64,000 nucleotides of DNA from positions 29,897-93,896 of the forward strand of contig DATDGI010000227.1 in the NCBI GenBank assembly GCA_036522155.1. The letters are read 5' to 3'. This stretch comes from UBA9676 sp036522155. GTDB lineage: Bacteria; Actinomycetota; Actinomycetes; Streptosporangiales; Streptosporangiaceae. Numbering within the stretch: position 1 is the first letter of the stretch; every line of letters begins with the position of its first letter. Below, one piece after another: positions 52,439 through 59,757 of this stretch. The translations under genes were made by a program, and so were the position numbers. The notes under the pieces were generated by a model that was given only the letters and a program-made list of their open reading frames with translations, did not search any database and was not told where the DNA came from.

Positions 52439-52761
52439 CTGATGCTCCTTCGTTCGCGTTTGCCCCGGGCCACCTCGATGTGCAGGGCATCCAGCCGCTG
52501 CTCCCACAGGGCCCGGTACCGGGCCAGCCAGTCATCGACCTCGGCGAGCGGCTGCGGGCGCAGGCGGTAGACCCGCCGCTGCGCGTCCGGGCGGACCTCG
52601 ACCAGCCCCGCCTCCCGCAGCACCCGCAGGTGCCGCGATACCCCCGGGCGGGCGATCGGCAGCAGGGCCGCCAGCTCACCCGCGGTCGCCGGGCCGCCGG
52701 CCAGGGTTTCCAGCAGCGCCCGCCGGCTCGGGTCCGCCAGTGCCCGCAGGACAGCTTCCAT
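52435..52761 (-). CDS. ArsR family transcriptional regulator
   Basis: A 108-residue winged-helix protein: LADPSRRALLETLAGGPATA near 8, GELAALLPIARPGVSRHLRV (recognition helix) and VYRLRPQPLAEVDDWL near 65. It lacks the Cys pair of metal-sensing ArsR proteins and belongs to the group paired with SRPBCC proteins. It probably represses its own two-gene operon through the palindrome upstream. Confidence 0.9.
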   Translation of the reverse strand: MEAVLRALADPSRRALLETLAGGPATAGELAALLPIARPGVSRHLRVLREAGLVEVRPDAQRRVYRLRPQPLAEVDDWLARYRALWEQRLDALHIEVARGKRERRSIR

Positions 52762-52766
52762 GCCGT

Positions 52767-52802
52767 GAATGTACCAAATTAGTTACGTAACTGTCTAGGT
52801 AC
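52767..52802 (-). promoter_or_regulatory. Leaderless ArsR promoter with palindromic operator AGTTACGTAACT
   Basis: AGTTACGTAACT (52781-52792) is a perfect 12-base palindrome. On the minus strand it sits in the spacer between -35-like TAGACA and -10 TACATT (18 bases), and the ATG at 52761 follows the -10 by about six bases, implying a leaderless message. GTAC repeats flank the region. Confidence 0.6.
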
Positions 52803-52934
52803 ATAAGCGAGCGCAAGCGTGCCATGCCCCGGCCCTGCCGTGCGCTAGCCTCGACGTGGCGCTTGGGAGTCTCCCCCTGGCTCCCAGCCGTCACGCTTGG
52901 CACGTTCTAGTTCCTGCCGCTCCGGGAGTAGGTC

Positions 52935-53444
52935 ATGGCAGACGCGGAAGACGAGGACAAGCGAGCCCTGCTGGACTTCCTTCACTACCAGCGCGATTCG
53001 GTTCTTTCCATCGTGGACGGGCTGGACGAGGAGGCGTGGCACCGGTCGGTCGTGCCGTCGGGCTGGACGCCAGCCGGGCTGGTCGAGCACCTGGGTGGCG
53101 CCGAGCGGCACTGGTTCCAGTCGGTCGTGGCCGGTTCAGATGATGAGCTGCCCTGGGATGAGGGCCGACCTCCCTATGACCCGGAGGCAGCATTTGTCTG
53201 TGACCGGTCCTCAGCAGAGGTGATCGGCTACTACCGCGACCAGTGCGCGCGCTCGGATGCCGTGCTGGCGGTGACGCCGCTGTCGGCGCCGCCACGTGGC
53301 AGGCACGGCGACCCGGAGATGGACGAGCCGCCGAACGTGCGCTGGGTCGTACTGCACATGATCGAGGAGACCGCTTCTCATTCCGGCCATCTCGAAATCG
53401 CCCGCGAGCTGCTCGATGGCAGAACCAACCTGGGCCTGCGTTAA
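52935..53444 (+). CDS. DinB family protein (DUF664)
   Basis: A 169-residue four-helix protein with LLDFLHYQRDSVLSIVDGLD near 12, GWTPAGLVEHLGGAERHWFQ near 43 and VLHMIEETASHSGHLEIARE near 138, matching DUF664/DinB. The three His positions of the metal site (in VEHLGG, MIEETASHSGH) are present. The second DinB-like gene within 2 kb, probably unrelated by operon. Confidence 0.86.
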   Translation: MADAEDEDKRALLDFLHYQRDSVLSIVDGLDEEAWHRSVVPSGWTPAGLVEHLGGAERHWFQSVVAGSDDELPWDEGRPPYDPEAAFVCDRSSAEVIGYYRDQCARSDAVLAVTPLSAPPRGRHGDPEMDEPPNVRWVVLHMIEETASHSGHLEIARELLDGRTNLGLR

Positions 53445-53645
53445 TTAGCAGCCGCTCGTGGCCGTGGGCCGGCGGTGAGTTACCGGTGAACTCGTGTCGC
53501 CCGGGCGCGGGCATGACTGATGCGGCATAATGACGGCGTTCCGTTGCTGGTCAGGGCGGTCAACGTGAGCGGGGGATTCGGCGCGGGGGCGTAGTTGACA
53601 GCCATGCGGGATCGCCGCTCCGTTATCACAACGCGGGGGAAATCG

Positions 53646-54878
53646 GTGAAACGCACGTCGAACGTGACCGGGGCCAGGAGACACACCATGGCCTGGGCGG
53701 CGGTGAGCCTGAGCGCACTGGCCTTGCCGCTGGCTGTCCAGGGTGCCCCGGCGGTGGCTCACTCGCTGTCCGCGTACGGGGGTACGGCCAGCACGGCCCA
53801 GCACTGGGGTTCGCTCTTCGGGGGAACCAAACCGTTCACCCCCCAGGACCTGACCAAGTCCCCGGCTCCGGTGAGCCTGCCAGGCCCGGTCAAGGAGATC
53901 GCGACCTCCAATTCGACCGAGTACGCGTTGCTGACGGATGGCAGCGTCTACGCCTGGGGCCTGGGAAACAAGGGCCAGCTGGGTGACGGCACCACCACGA
54001 GCTCCGTCAGCGCGCCGGTCCGGGTTCACTTCCCGGCGCGCGTGAAGATCGCCTCTCTGCCCATCGATGTCATGCCCTATGACACGGGCCTGGCCGTCGA
54101 CACGGCCGGTCATGCCTGGGGGTGGGGTGACAACTCGGGCGGGGAACTGTGCCTGGGGAACTCCAGGGAGCACACCACGCCCGTCAAGCTCCCGTTCTCG
54201 CATGTGACGACCCTTGCCGGGGCGTTCGAGCATGCCCTCTACGACGCGGGCGGCCAGGTCTGGGCGTGTGGCCTCAACGGGGTCGGCGAGCTGGGCGACG
54301 GAAGCACGAAAGCCAGCTCGGTGCCGGTCAAGGTGAAGGGGCTCGGCCCTTCCGCTCATGTGACCTCGCTGGTGGCCGCGTTCGCCAATTCCGGTGCCTT
54401 GCTGGCCGACGGGAAGTACCTGGACTGGGGGTACAACGGCCAGGGACAGCTCGGCATCGGCACCCTGAAGAAACCGGCCGACACACCAGTCGCGGTGACC
54501 CTGCCCTCCCGGGTGAAACAGGTGACGCAGGGCGGGTCGGCGCCGGGTAACGGGCAAACGCTGGTCCTCCTCGCCAACGGCTCCGTCTACGCCTGGGGCG
54601 ATGACGGGCAAGGCCAGCTCGGCGACGGGAAGACGGCGGTGGAATCCTCACCAGAACTGATCACCCCGCCCGCCGGGGTCACCTACCGGGAGCTGGCGTC
54701 TAGCGGCGCCACTTCCTACGGCGTCACCGTCCACGGGAACGTCTACGCCTGGGGCGGCGGCAAGGAGGGGCAGGTGGGCGACGGGACCACCACGAGTTCC
54801 GCCACGCCGGTCAAGGTCGCGTCCGGCGCCACGGGGATTTCCGCCACCGCCGATGATGTGGTGATCGCCCGACGATGA
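53646..54878 (+). CDS. Secreted RCC1-repeat beta-propeller protein
   Basis: I start at GTG 53646 (GGGGA five bases upstream; 410 residues), which places a signal peptide first (AWAAVSLSALALPLAVQGAP). The rest contains about six RCC1-type repeats with the recurring VYAWGLGNKGQLGDGTTTSS pattern, e.g. VYAWGDDGQGQLGDG and VYAWGGGKEGQVGDG, giving a seven-bladed propeller. Bacterial RCC1 proteins are usually extracellular binding scaffolds. TTGACA at 53595 may be a -35. ATGA overlap with the NTF2-like gene. Confidence 0.82.
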   Translation: MKRTSNVTGARRHTMAWAAVSLSALALPLAVQGAPAVAHSLSAYGGTASTAQHWGSLFGGTKPFTPQDLTKSPAPVSLPGPVKEIATSNSTEYALLTDGSVYAWGLGNKGQLGDGTTTSSVSAPVRVHFPARVKIASLPIDVMPYDTGLAVDTAGHAWGWGDNSGGELCLGNSREHTTPVKLPFSHVTTLAGAFEHALYDAGGQVWACGLNGVGELGDGSTKASSVPVKVKGLGPSAHVTSLVAAFANSGALLADGKYLDWGYNGQGQLGIGTLKKPADTPVAVTLPSRVKQVTQGGSAPGNGQTLVLLANGSVYAWGDDGQGQLGDGKTAVESSPELITPPAGVTYRELASSGATSYGVTVHGNVYAWGGGKEGQVGDGTTTSSATPVKVASGATGISATADDVVIARR

Positions 54879-55441
54879 CCGTCGCCCCGTATCTCAGCGA
54901 CAGCGGAATTCACAGAATGGGGGAACTGGTGCCGGGCCAGCAAGCAATGGGGGAGCTCTTCGGCAGGCACATGGATGCGGAACTCGCGGGTGACCTCGAG
55001 TCAACCATGGAGACGATGACCGATAACCCGCATCTCGTCAACGTGCCCTCGATGGTGGGAGGGGTGGGCCGGGACGGTGTCCGCGCCTTCTACGCCAACC
55101 ACCTCATCGGCAAGTTCTTCCCGGCCGATGTTGAGTTCACCCAAGTGTCGCGGACCTACGGGGACACGCGGCTTGTCGATGAGCTCATCATCTCTTTCAC
55201 CCACACCCAGGAAATCGAATGGATGCTTCCCGGCGTGGCCCCCACCGGACGGCCGGTGTCAGTGGCGTTTGTGGTCATCGTGGGGATAGAGGACGGGAAA
55301 GTCGCCTACGAGCACATTTACTGGGATCAGGCCAGCGCTCTGGTCCAGCTGGGCCTGCTCGACCCGGCGGGCCTTCCAGTGGCCGGCCGGGAAGCGGCCG
55401 CCAAGCTGCTCGATCCGGCCATTCCCTGCCCGCACCTATGA
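54875..55441 (+). CDS. NTF2/SnoaL-like protein
   Basis: A 188-residue protein starting in the stop of the RCC1 gene. The core MGELFGRHMDAELAGDLEST then METMTDNPHLVNVPSMVGG, with GVRAFYANHLIGKFFPADVE and AFVVIVGIEDGKVAYEHIYW, is an alpha+beta-barrel SnoaL-like domain. The pairing with a secreted RCC1 protein is odd because this one has no signal peptide. Function unknown. Confidence 0.75.
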   Translation: MTVAPYLSDSGIHRMGELVPGQQAMGELFGRHMDAELAGDLESTMETMTDNPHLVNVPSMVGGVGRDGVRAFYANHLIGKFFPADVEFTQVSRTYGDTRLVDELIISFTHTQEIEWMLPGVAPTGRPVSVAFVVIVGIEDGKVAYEHIYWDQASALVQLGLLDPAGLPVAGREAAAKLLDPAIPCPHL

Positions 55442-55490
55442 GCCAACCCTTGGTGGTGGGCGGAATCCCGGCGGAAGCCGGGGTGTCTGC

Positions 55491-55937
55491 TCAGAGCCGC
55501 AGGAACATGGCGTCCAGGCCGACCAGCCCTAGTGCCTTCCCGTAGAGCTGGCGCATCTGGCTGAGCATGTCCGCCTGCTGGACCCGTTCGATGATCTTGC
55601 CGTCTTCGACCCGCACATAGTCGAAGAAGCTGGCGGCGAAGGAACGCTTCGTGGCGGGCGCGCCATACAGCCGCCCGGTGGCCGTGCCGTGGACCTTACC
55701 GTGGGCTACCGCGACGTCGGCGTCCGATAGCACCTGGGACAGTTCCACCCGCAGGTCGGGCAGGCCCTGCCAGACCTTGCGGATCGACGCCTTCGCGTCC
55801 TCCCAGCCGACAAACCCGCGGGTAAACCCGATGCAGTTTTCCCGGTAGCGCACGGCGTCGATGAACTGTGCGGCCCGGTCCAGATCGTGCTGGTTCACCG
55901 CGTCGATGAACCCCGTGTAGATCGGTCCCGCGTCCAT
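55491..55937 (-). CDS. SnoaL-like ester cyclase family protein
   Basis: I start at ATG 55937 (GGGG seven bases upstream; 148 residues), because an upstream extension would cross the divergent operator region. YTGFIDAVNQHDLDRAAQFI near 8, GWEDAKASIRKVWQGLPDLR near 43 and ASFFDYVRVEDGKIIERVQQ near 110 are typical of SnoaL-like/ester cyclase proteins. Divergent from a MarR regulator, which probably controls it. Confidence 0.8.
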   Translation of the reverse strand: MDAGPIYTGFIDAVNQHDLDRAAQFIDAVRYRENCIGFTRGFVGWEDAKASIRKVWQGLPDLRVELSQVLSDADVAVAHGKVHGTATGRLYGAPATKRSFAASFFDYVRVEDGKIIERVQQADMLSQMRQLYGKALGLVGLDAMFLRL

Positions 55938-55966
55938 CGGCAGCCCCGCAATCTGATCAGAGTTGA

Positions 55967-55990
55967 GATTATCAGAAAGCTGACTATCTG
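55967..55990. promoter_or_regulatory. Candidate MarR operator
   Basis: GATTATCAG (55967-55975) and GACTATCTG (55982-55990) repeat at 15-base spacing, and TATCAG-AAAG-CTGACTA forms an imperfect dyad. It lies in the gap between the divergent SnoaL-like and MarR genes. Confidence 0.4.
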
Positions 55991-56048
55991 TCCACGCCCG
56001 GTAAGGTAGGTGGCTCACCGGCACGGGCTGGTGACCGAAGGAGAGGCG

Positions 56049-56552
56049 ATGGTCCGGGCAACGGCGGCAGGCAGCGGCAGCGGGCAGGGATCAGCCCCGG
56101 TGCCAGACCTGCCTCCGTCCATGCGCGACCGGGTGCCGTTCCTGCTCTTCCGCGCATCGCAGATCTCACTGGCCACCGCCAACCAGATGCTCTCCCCGAC
56201 GGGGCTCAGCGCCCGGCACGTCGGCATCTTGACTATGGTGACCGAGCTGGGCCCGATGACCCAGAAGGCCCTGGGTAACGCGCTCGGGATAGACCGGACC
56301 ACCATCGTGACCCTGCTGGACGACCTGGAACGCAAGGGCTACGTCATCCGGCAGCGCCATCCCCGTGACCGGCGCGCGTTCCTCATCCACCCGACCGGTC
56401 CCGGCCGCGATGCGAAGACCGCGGCCGTGCGGATCCTGGACGAGCAGCAGCGCCGTTTCCTGGCGCCGCTGACGGCGGCGGAGCGCAGGCAGCTTGCCAC
56501 GCTGCTCAAGCGGCTTCAGGCGCCGCCCGTGACCGCACCGGAGCGGGGATGA
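56049..56552 (+). CDS. MarR family transcriptional regulator
   Basis: From ATG 56049 (AAGGAG five bases upstream) 167 residues. Winged helix: LGPMTQKALGNALGIDRTTI then VTLLDDLERKGYVIRQRHPR followed by DRRAFLIHPTGPG, the classic MarR DNA-binding segment and wing. It probably senses a small aromatic-type ligand and controls the divergent SnoaL-like gene. Confidence 0.9.
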   Translation: MVRATAAGSGSGQGSAPVPDLPPSMRDRVPFLLFRASQISLATANQMLSPTGLSARHVGILTMVTELGPMTQKALGNALGIDRTTIVTLLDDLERKGYVIRQRHPRDRRAFLIHPTGPGRDAKTAAVRILDEQQRRFLAPLTAAERRQLATLLKRLQAPPVTAPERG

Positions 56553-56618
56553 TCGCGACCCGGGCCGGGGAGCATTCCGTTAAGCAGAAATAAAGAACAC
56601 ACCCGGGAGCGGCCAGGG

Positions 56619-57593
56619 ATGATCACGGTCATCGGTGAGTCGCTGGCGGACGTGGTCGCCCGTGCGGGCCAGGACGGGCTGACCGTCCACCCGGGCGGCA
56701 GCCCGGCCAACGTCGCCGTCGCGCTCAGCCGGCTCGGGCAGCGGACGGCGCTGGTGACGCAGCTCGGGGCCGACGGCTACGGCGCCCTCATGCGTGCGCA
56801 TCTGGCCCGCAACGGGGTCGAGGTGATCCTCGCCGGCCCGGTGGACCGGCCCACCAGCCGGGCGCTGGCCAGAATCGGCGCGGACGGTGCCGCCGCGTAC
56901 GAGTTCGACCTCAGCTGGGATGTGCAGGGGATCCGGCTCGCGCCGGGCAGCACGGCGCTGCATTTCGGCTCGCTCGGCGTGACGCTCGCGCCCGGCGGGC
57001 AGCGCGTGCTCGCGCTGGCTGAGTCCACCTGCCGCCGTGGCGGGGTGGTGACCAGCTATGACCCGAACGCCCGGCCGTCGGTGACGCCCGATCAGCGTGC
57101 GGTGGCTGCCATCGCGGACCGGGCCGCCGCCTGCGCGCACATCGTGAAGATGAGCGAGGAGGATCTCGCGTACCTGTTCCCCGGCACCACGACCGACCAG
57201 CTCGCCGCCAGGTTCCTGGCTGATGACCGGCCAACCCAGCTGCTGGTCGTGACCAGGGGCAGCGGTGGCGCGGTGGTGGCGGCCCGGGCCGCACGGTTTT
57301 CCGTCCCGGCCGTCCCGGTCGCGGTAGTGGACACCGTCGGTGCGGGTGACACGTTCTCCGCCGCGATGCTCGCCGGGCTGGCCAGCGCCGGGCTGCTGGC
57401 CCCGGCGGCACTGGCCACACGGCTCGGCCGGGACCCGGATGTGCTGCATGAGGTGGTCGGCCAGGCACTGGCCGCGGCCGCGGTGACCTGCACCCGGCCC
57501 GGCGCCGACCCGCCGACCGCGGAGGAGCTGAGGCAGTTCCTGGCCCGGACGGCGGACCCGCCCGCCGATCACCGGCCCATCGGAGATCGTTGA
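56619..57593 (+). CDS. PfkB family carbohydrate kinase
   Basis: A 324-residue sugar-kinase-like protein. GGSPANVAVALSRLGQRTAL near 25-45 is the N-terminal PfkB signature and DTVGAGDTFSAAMLAGLASA near 240 the C-terminal one with the catalytic Asp. The context resembles fructokinase-like members, but the substrate may be a nucleoside or another sugar. The last codons overlap operator c, and a methyltransferase-like gene and a GntR gene follow in the same direction. Confidence 0.86.
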   Translation: MITVIGESLADVVARAGQDGLTVHPGGSPANVAVALSRLGQRTALVTQLGADGYGALMRAHLARNGVEVILAGPVDRPTSRALARIGADGAAAYEFDLSWDVQGIRLAPGSTALHFGSLGVTLAPGGQRVLALAESTCRRGGVVTSYDPNARPSVTPDQRAVAAIADRAAACAHIVKMSEEDLAYLFPGTTTDQLAARFLADDRPTQLLVVTRGSGGAVVAARAARFSVPAVPVAVVDTVGAGDTFSAAMLAGLASAGLLAPAALATRLGRDPDVLHEVVGQALAAAAVTCTRPGADPPTAEELRQFLARTADPPADHRPIGDR

Positions 57594-57597
57594 CAAT
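57586..57597 (+). promoter_or_regulatory. GntR-type operator c
   Basis: ATCGTTGACAAT spans the stop codon of the PfkB gene. It is identical to operator a (27691-27702, opposite strand). No good -10 follows, so it looks like an auxiliary operator 131 bases from operator d. Confidence 0.55.
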
Positions 57598-57654
57598 GCC
57601 CGTGCCGCGACGGCGCCGCGACCGGCGGCAGGCACTAGCGGAAGCGCGGAAACA

Positions 57655-57708
57655 AGCCTGTGGAGGTTGTGATCTCGCCACAACCGCCGTCCTGCGCGGC
57701 CACAGGCT
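57655..57708 (+). terminator. Nested hairpin between the PfkB and MetE-like genes
   Basis: Outer arms AGCCTGTGG (57655-57663) and CCACAGGCT (57700-57708) are perfect 9-base complements; inside them GGTTGTG (57665-57671) and CACAACC (57679-57685) form a second perfect stem. It lies between operators c and d and ahead of the MetE-like promoter, so it may terminate PfkB transcription. Confidence 0.5.
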
Positions 57709-57716
57709 GCCGCTCG

Positions 57717-57749
57717 ATTGTTGACACTTACTGGGCACACTCCTACGTT
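57717..57749 (+). promoter_or_regulatory. MetE-like gene promoter with operator d overlapping the -35 box
   Basis: ATTGTTGACACT (57717-57728) contains -35 TTGACA (57721-57726), an exact 17-base spacer and -10 TACGTT (57744-57749), the same -10 as the GntR-1 promoter. The MetE-like ATG is 29 bases further on. Confidence 0.68.
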
Positions 57750-57778
57750 TCTCGCCAGGCACGCCGAGGAGGTCGGGC

Positions 57779-58909
57779 ATGCAGGGGAGCACGGACGGGC
57801 GGCCGCCGTTTCGCGCCGATCATGTCGGCAGCCTGCTACGGCCGCGGGAGCTGCTAGCGGCGCGGGCGGATTTCGCGGCCGGGCGGATCGGGGCGGACGA
57901 GCTGCGCGAGGCGGAGGACGTGGCCATCGCCGAGGTGGTGCGCAGGCAGCAGGAGGTGGGGCTGGCCGCGGCGACCGACGGCGAGTTCCGCCGCGAGTCC
58001 TGGCATATGGACTTCATCTACCAGCTCGGCGGTATCCAGCAGGTCCAGGACGACACGATCAGGGTCGCCTTCCACAACGAGCAGAAGAGCTACGAGTGGG
58101 CTCCGCCGTCGGCGCACGTGGTCGCGCCGCTGACGCTGCCGCACACGATCTTCGGCGAGGCGTTCTCGTTCCTGGCCGGTACGGTCACCACCGCCAGGCC
58201 CAAGCTGACCATCCCCTCGCCGAGCATGGTGCACTACCGGGGCGGGCGGTCGGCCATCGACAGGTCGGTATACCCGGAGATGGAGCCGTTCTGGGACGAC
58301 CTGGCGGCCGTATACGCCGAGGAGGTGCGGCGGCTGTACCAGCTGGGCTGCCGTTACCTGCAGCTGGATGACACCAGCCTGGCCTACGTCAACGACCCGG
58401 CGCAGCGTCAGCACATCGCCGACATCGGCGGGGACCCGGCGCACCAGCACGAGCGCTACATCGCCAGCATCAACCGGGTGCTGGCGGGCCGGCCGGCCGA
58501 CCTGGCCGTGACCACTCACATGTGCCGGGGGAACAACCAGAGCATGTGGGCGGCCGAGGGGGGCTACGAGTTCGTGGCCGAGGCGCTGTTCAACGGGCTG
58601 GAGGTGGATGGGTTCTTCTGCGAGTGGGACGACGAGCGCTCCGGCGGGTTCGAGCCGCTGCGGTTCGTGCCCACGGGCAAGCGGGTGGTGCTCGGGCTGG
58701 TCACCACCAAGCGCGGTGAACTGGAGAGCAAGGACGAGCTGAAGCGGCGGATCGACGACGCCGCCCGGTACGCCGACATCGGCCAGCTCTGCCTGTCGCC
58801 ACAGTGCGGGTTCTCCTCCACCAAGGAGGGCAACGATCTGACGGCTGACGAGCAGTGGGCCAAGCTCAGGCTGGTGGTCGAGACCGCGCAGGAGGTATGG
58901 GGTTCGTAG
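57779..58909 (+). CDS. Short MetE-like (cobalamin-independent methionine synthase family) methyltransferase
   Basis: The 376-residue protein corresponds to the C-terminal catalytic domain of MetE alone (YxjG/YxjH-type). HVGSLLRP starts the domain, DGEFRRESWHMDF follows near 70, QLDDTSLAYVND near 200, and the zinc site is visible as H247-M-C249 in THMCRGNN and C343 in SPQCGFSS. Members transfer methyl or alkyl groups to thiols; methyl donors vary. It lies between a PfkB kinase and a GntR regulator under operators c and d. Core methionine synthesis is not implied. Confidence 0.83.
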   Translation: MQGSTDGRPPFRADHVGSLLRPRELLAARADFAAGRIGADELREAEDVAIAEVVRRQQEVGLAAATDGEFRRESWHMDFIYQLGGIQQVQDDTIRVAFHNEQKSYEWAPPSAHVVAPLTLPHTIFGEAFSFLAGTVTTARPKLTIPSPSMVHYRGGRSAIDRSVYPEMEPFWDDLAAVYAEEVRRLYQLGCRYLQLDDTSLAYVNDPAQRQHIADIGGDPAHQHERYIASINRVLAGRPADLAVTTHMCRGNNQSMWAAEGGYEFVAEALFNGLEVDGFFCEWDDERSGGFEPLRFVPTGKRVVLGLVTTKRGELESKDELKRRIDDAARYADIGQLCLSPQCGFSSTKEGNDLTADEQWAKLRLVVETAQEVWGS

Positions 58910-58916
58910 CCGGAGA

Positions 58917-59588
58917 GTGCCGGAGAGGAAGCGCGAGGTGGCGGCCGACCGCAAGCTGGCCGCCGCCGAGGCGGTCCGCGCGGCCATCTTGCGGGGCGAG
59001 TACGCGCCGGGCCAGCGGCTGGCCGAGACCGAGATCGGCGAGCGTTTCGGCACGTCCAGGTTCATCGCGCGGGCCGCACTGCAGGAGCTGTCCGCCCGGG
59101 GGCTCGTCGAGTTCCAGCGCAACCGGGGCGCGCGGGTGCGGGACATCTCGCTGGCCGAGGCGATCGAGATCACCGAGATTCGCCGTCTGCTCGAGGGCCA
59201 CCAGGCCGCCCGCGCGGCGGAACGCGTCACCCGGGCGGAAGCGGCCGCGCTGCGCGGCATCGTCCGGGCCATGCGCGCGGCCGTGGCCAGGGCGGAATTC
59301 CTGCGCTACAGCGACCTGAACGCCGACCTGCACGCGGCGATCCGTGATATCTCGGCCCATCAGACCTCTGCCCGCCTGCTCGCCCAGTTGCGCGACCAGA
59401 CCGTCCGCCACCGCTTCTCGCTCTCCCTGGTGCCAGGCCGGCCGGCCGTCTCGCTGCCGCAGCACGAGGCGATCGTCGCGGCCGTGACGGCCAGGGACCC
59501 GGCGGCGGCCGAGCGGGCTATGCGCGACCACCTGCAGAGCGTGATCGAGGCGTTCCAGGCGCTCGCCGCGGCGGCGGCGAGCCGGTAG
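58917..59588 (+). CDS. GntR-family (FadR/FCD type) transcriptional regulator, paralogue 2
   Basis: A 223-residue paralogue of the regulator at 26880, with a nearly identical DNA-binding segment (GERFGTSRFIARAALQELSA then RGLVEFQRNRGARVR) and ligand domain (RDQTVRHRFSLSLVPGRPAV). It begins 7 bases after the MetE-like gene, so it is co-transcribed from the promoter with operator d. Sharing an operator motif with paralogue 1, the two may cross-regulate. Confidence 0.9.
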   Translation: MPERKREVAADRKLAAAEAVRAAILRGEYAPGQRLAETEIGERFGTSRFIARAALQELSARGLVEFQRNRGARVRDISLAEAIEITEIRRLLEGHQAARAAERVTRAEAAALRGIVRAMRAAVARAEFLRYSDLNADLHAAIRDISAHQTSARLLAQLRDQTVRHRFSLSLVPGRPAVSLPQHEAIVAAVTARDPAAAERAMRDHLQSVIEAFQALAAAAASR

Positions 59589-59757
59589 CCCGGGGCCGGG
59601 CACATCCGGGATCATCCGCGTACACCACATAGACGCGCTTTGCCCCGCGGCCGCGGTTCCCGCCAGCGGGCGCGGGCACCGGCGCATCGCTCCGTCCTTA
59701 GCCCGCAGGCGGTGATCAGCAGCTGGGCGGCGCTCACATCGCCGCGCCCGGCCCGGC

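Noticed and set aside
57721..57726. Shared TTGACA strings as plain -35 boxes only
   Set aside because: Similarity extends beyond the hexamer (ATY-GTTGACA-NT), and one copy (57586) has no -10, so a -35 alone does not explain the pattern; kept as an operator.
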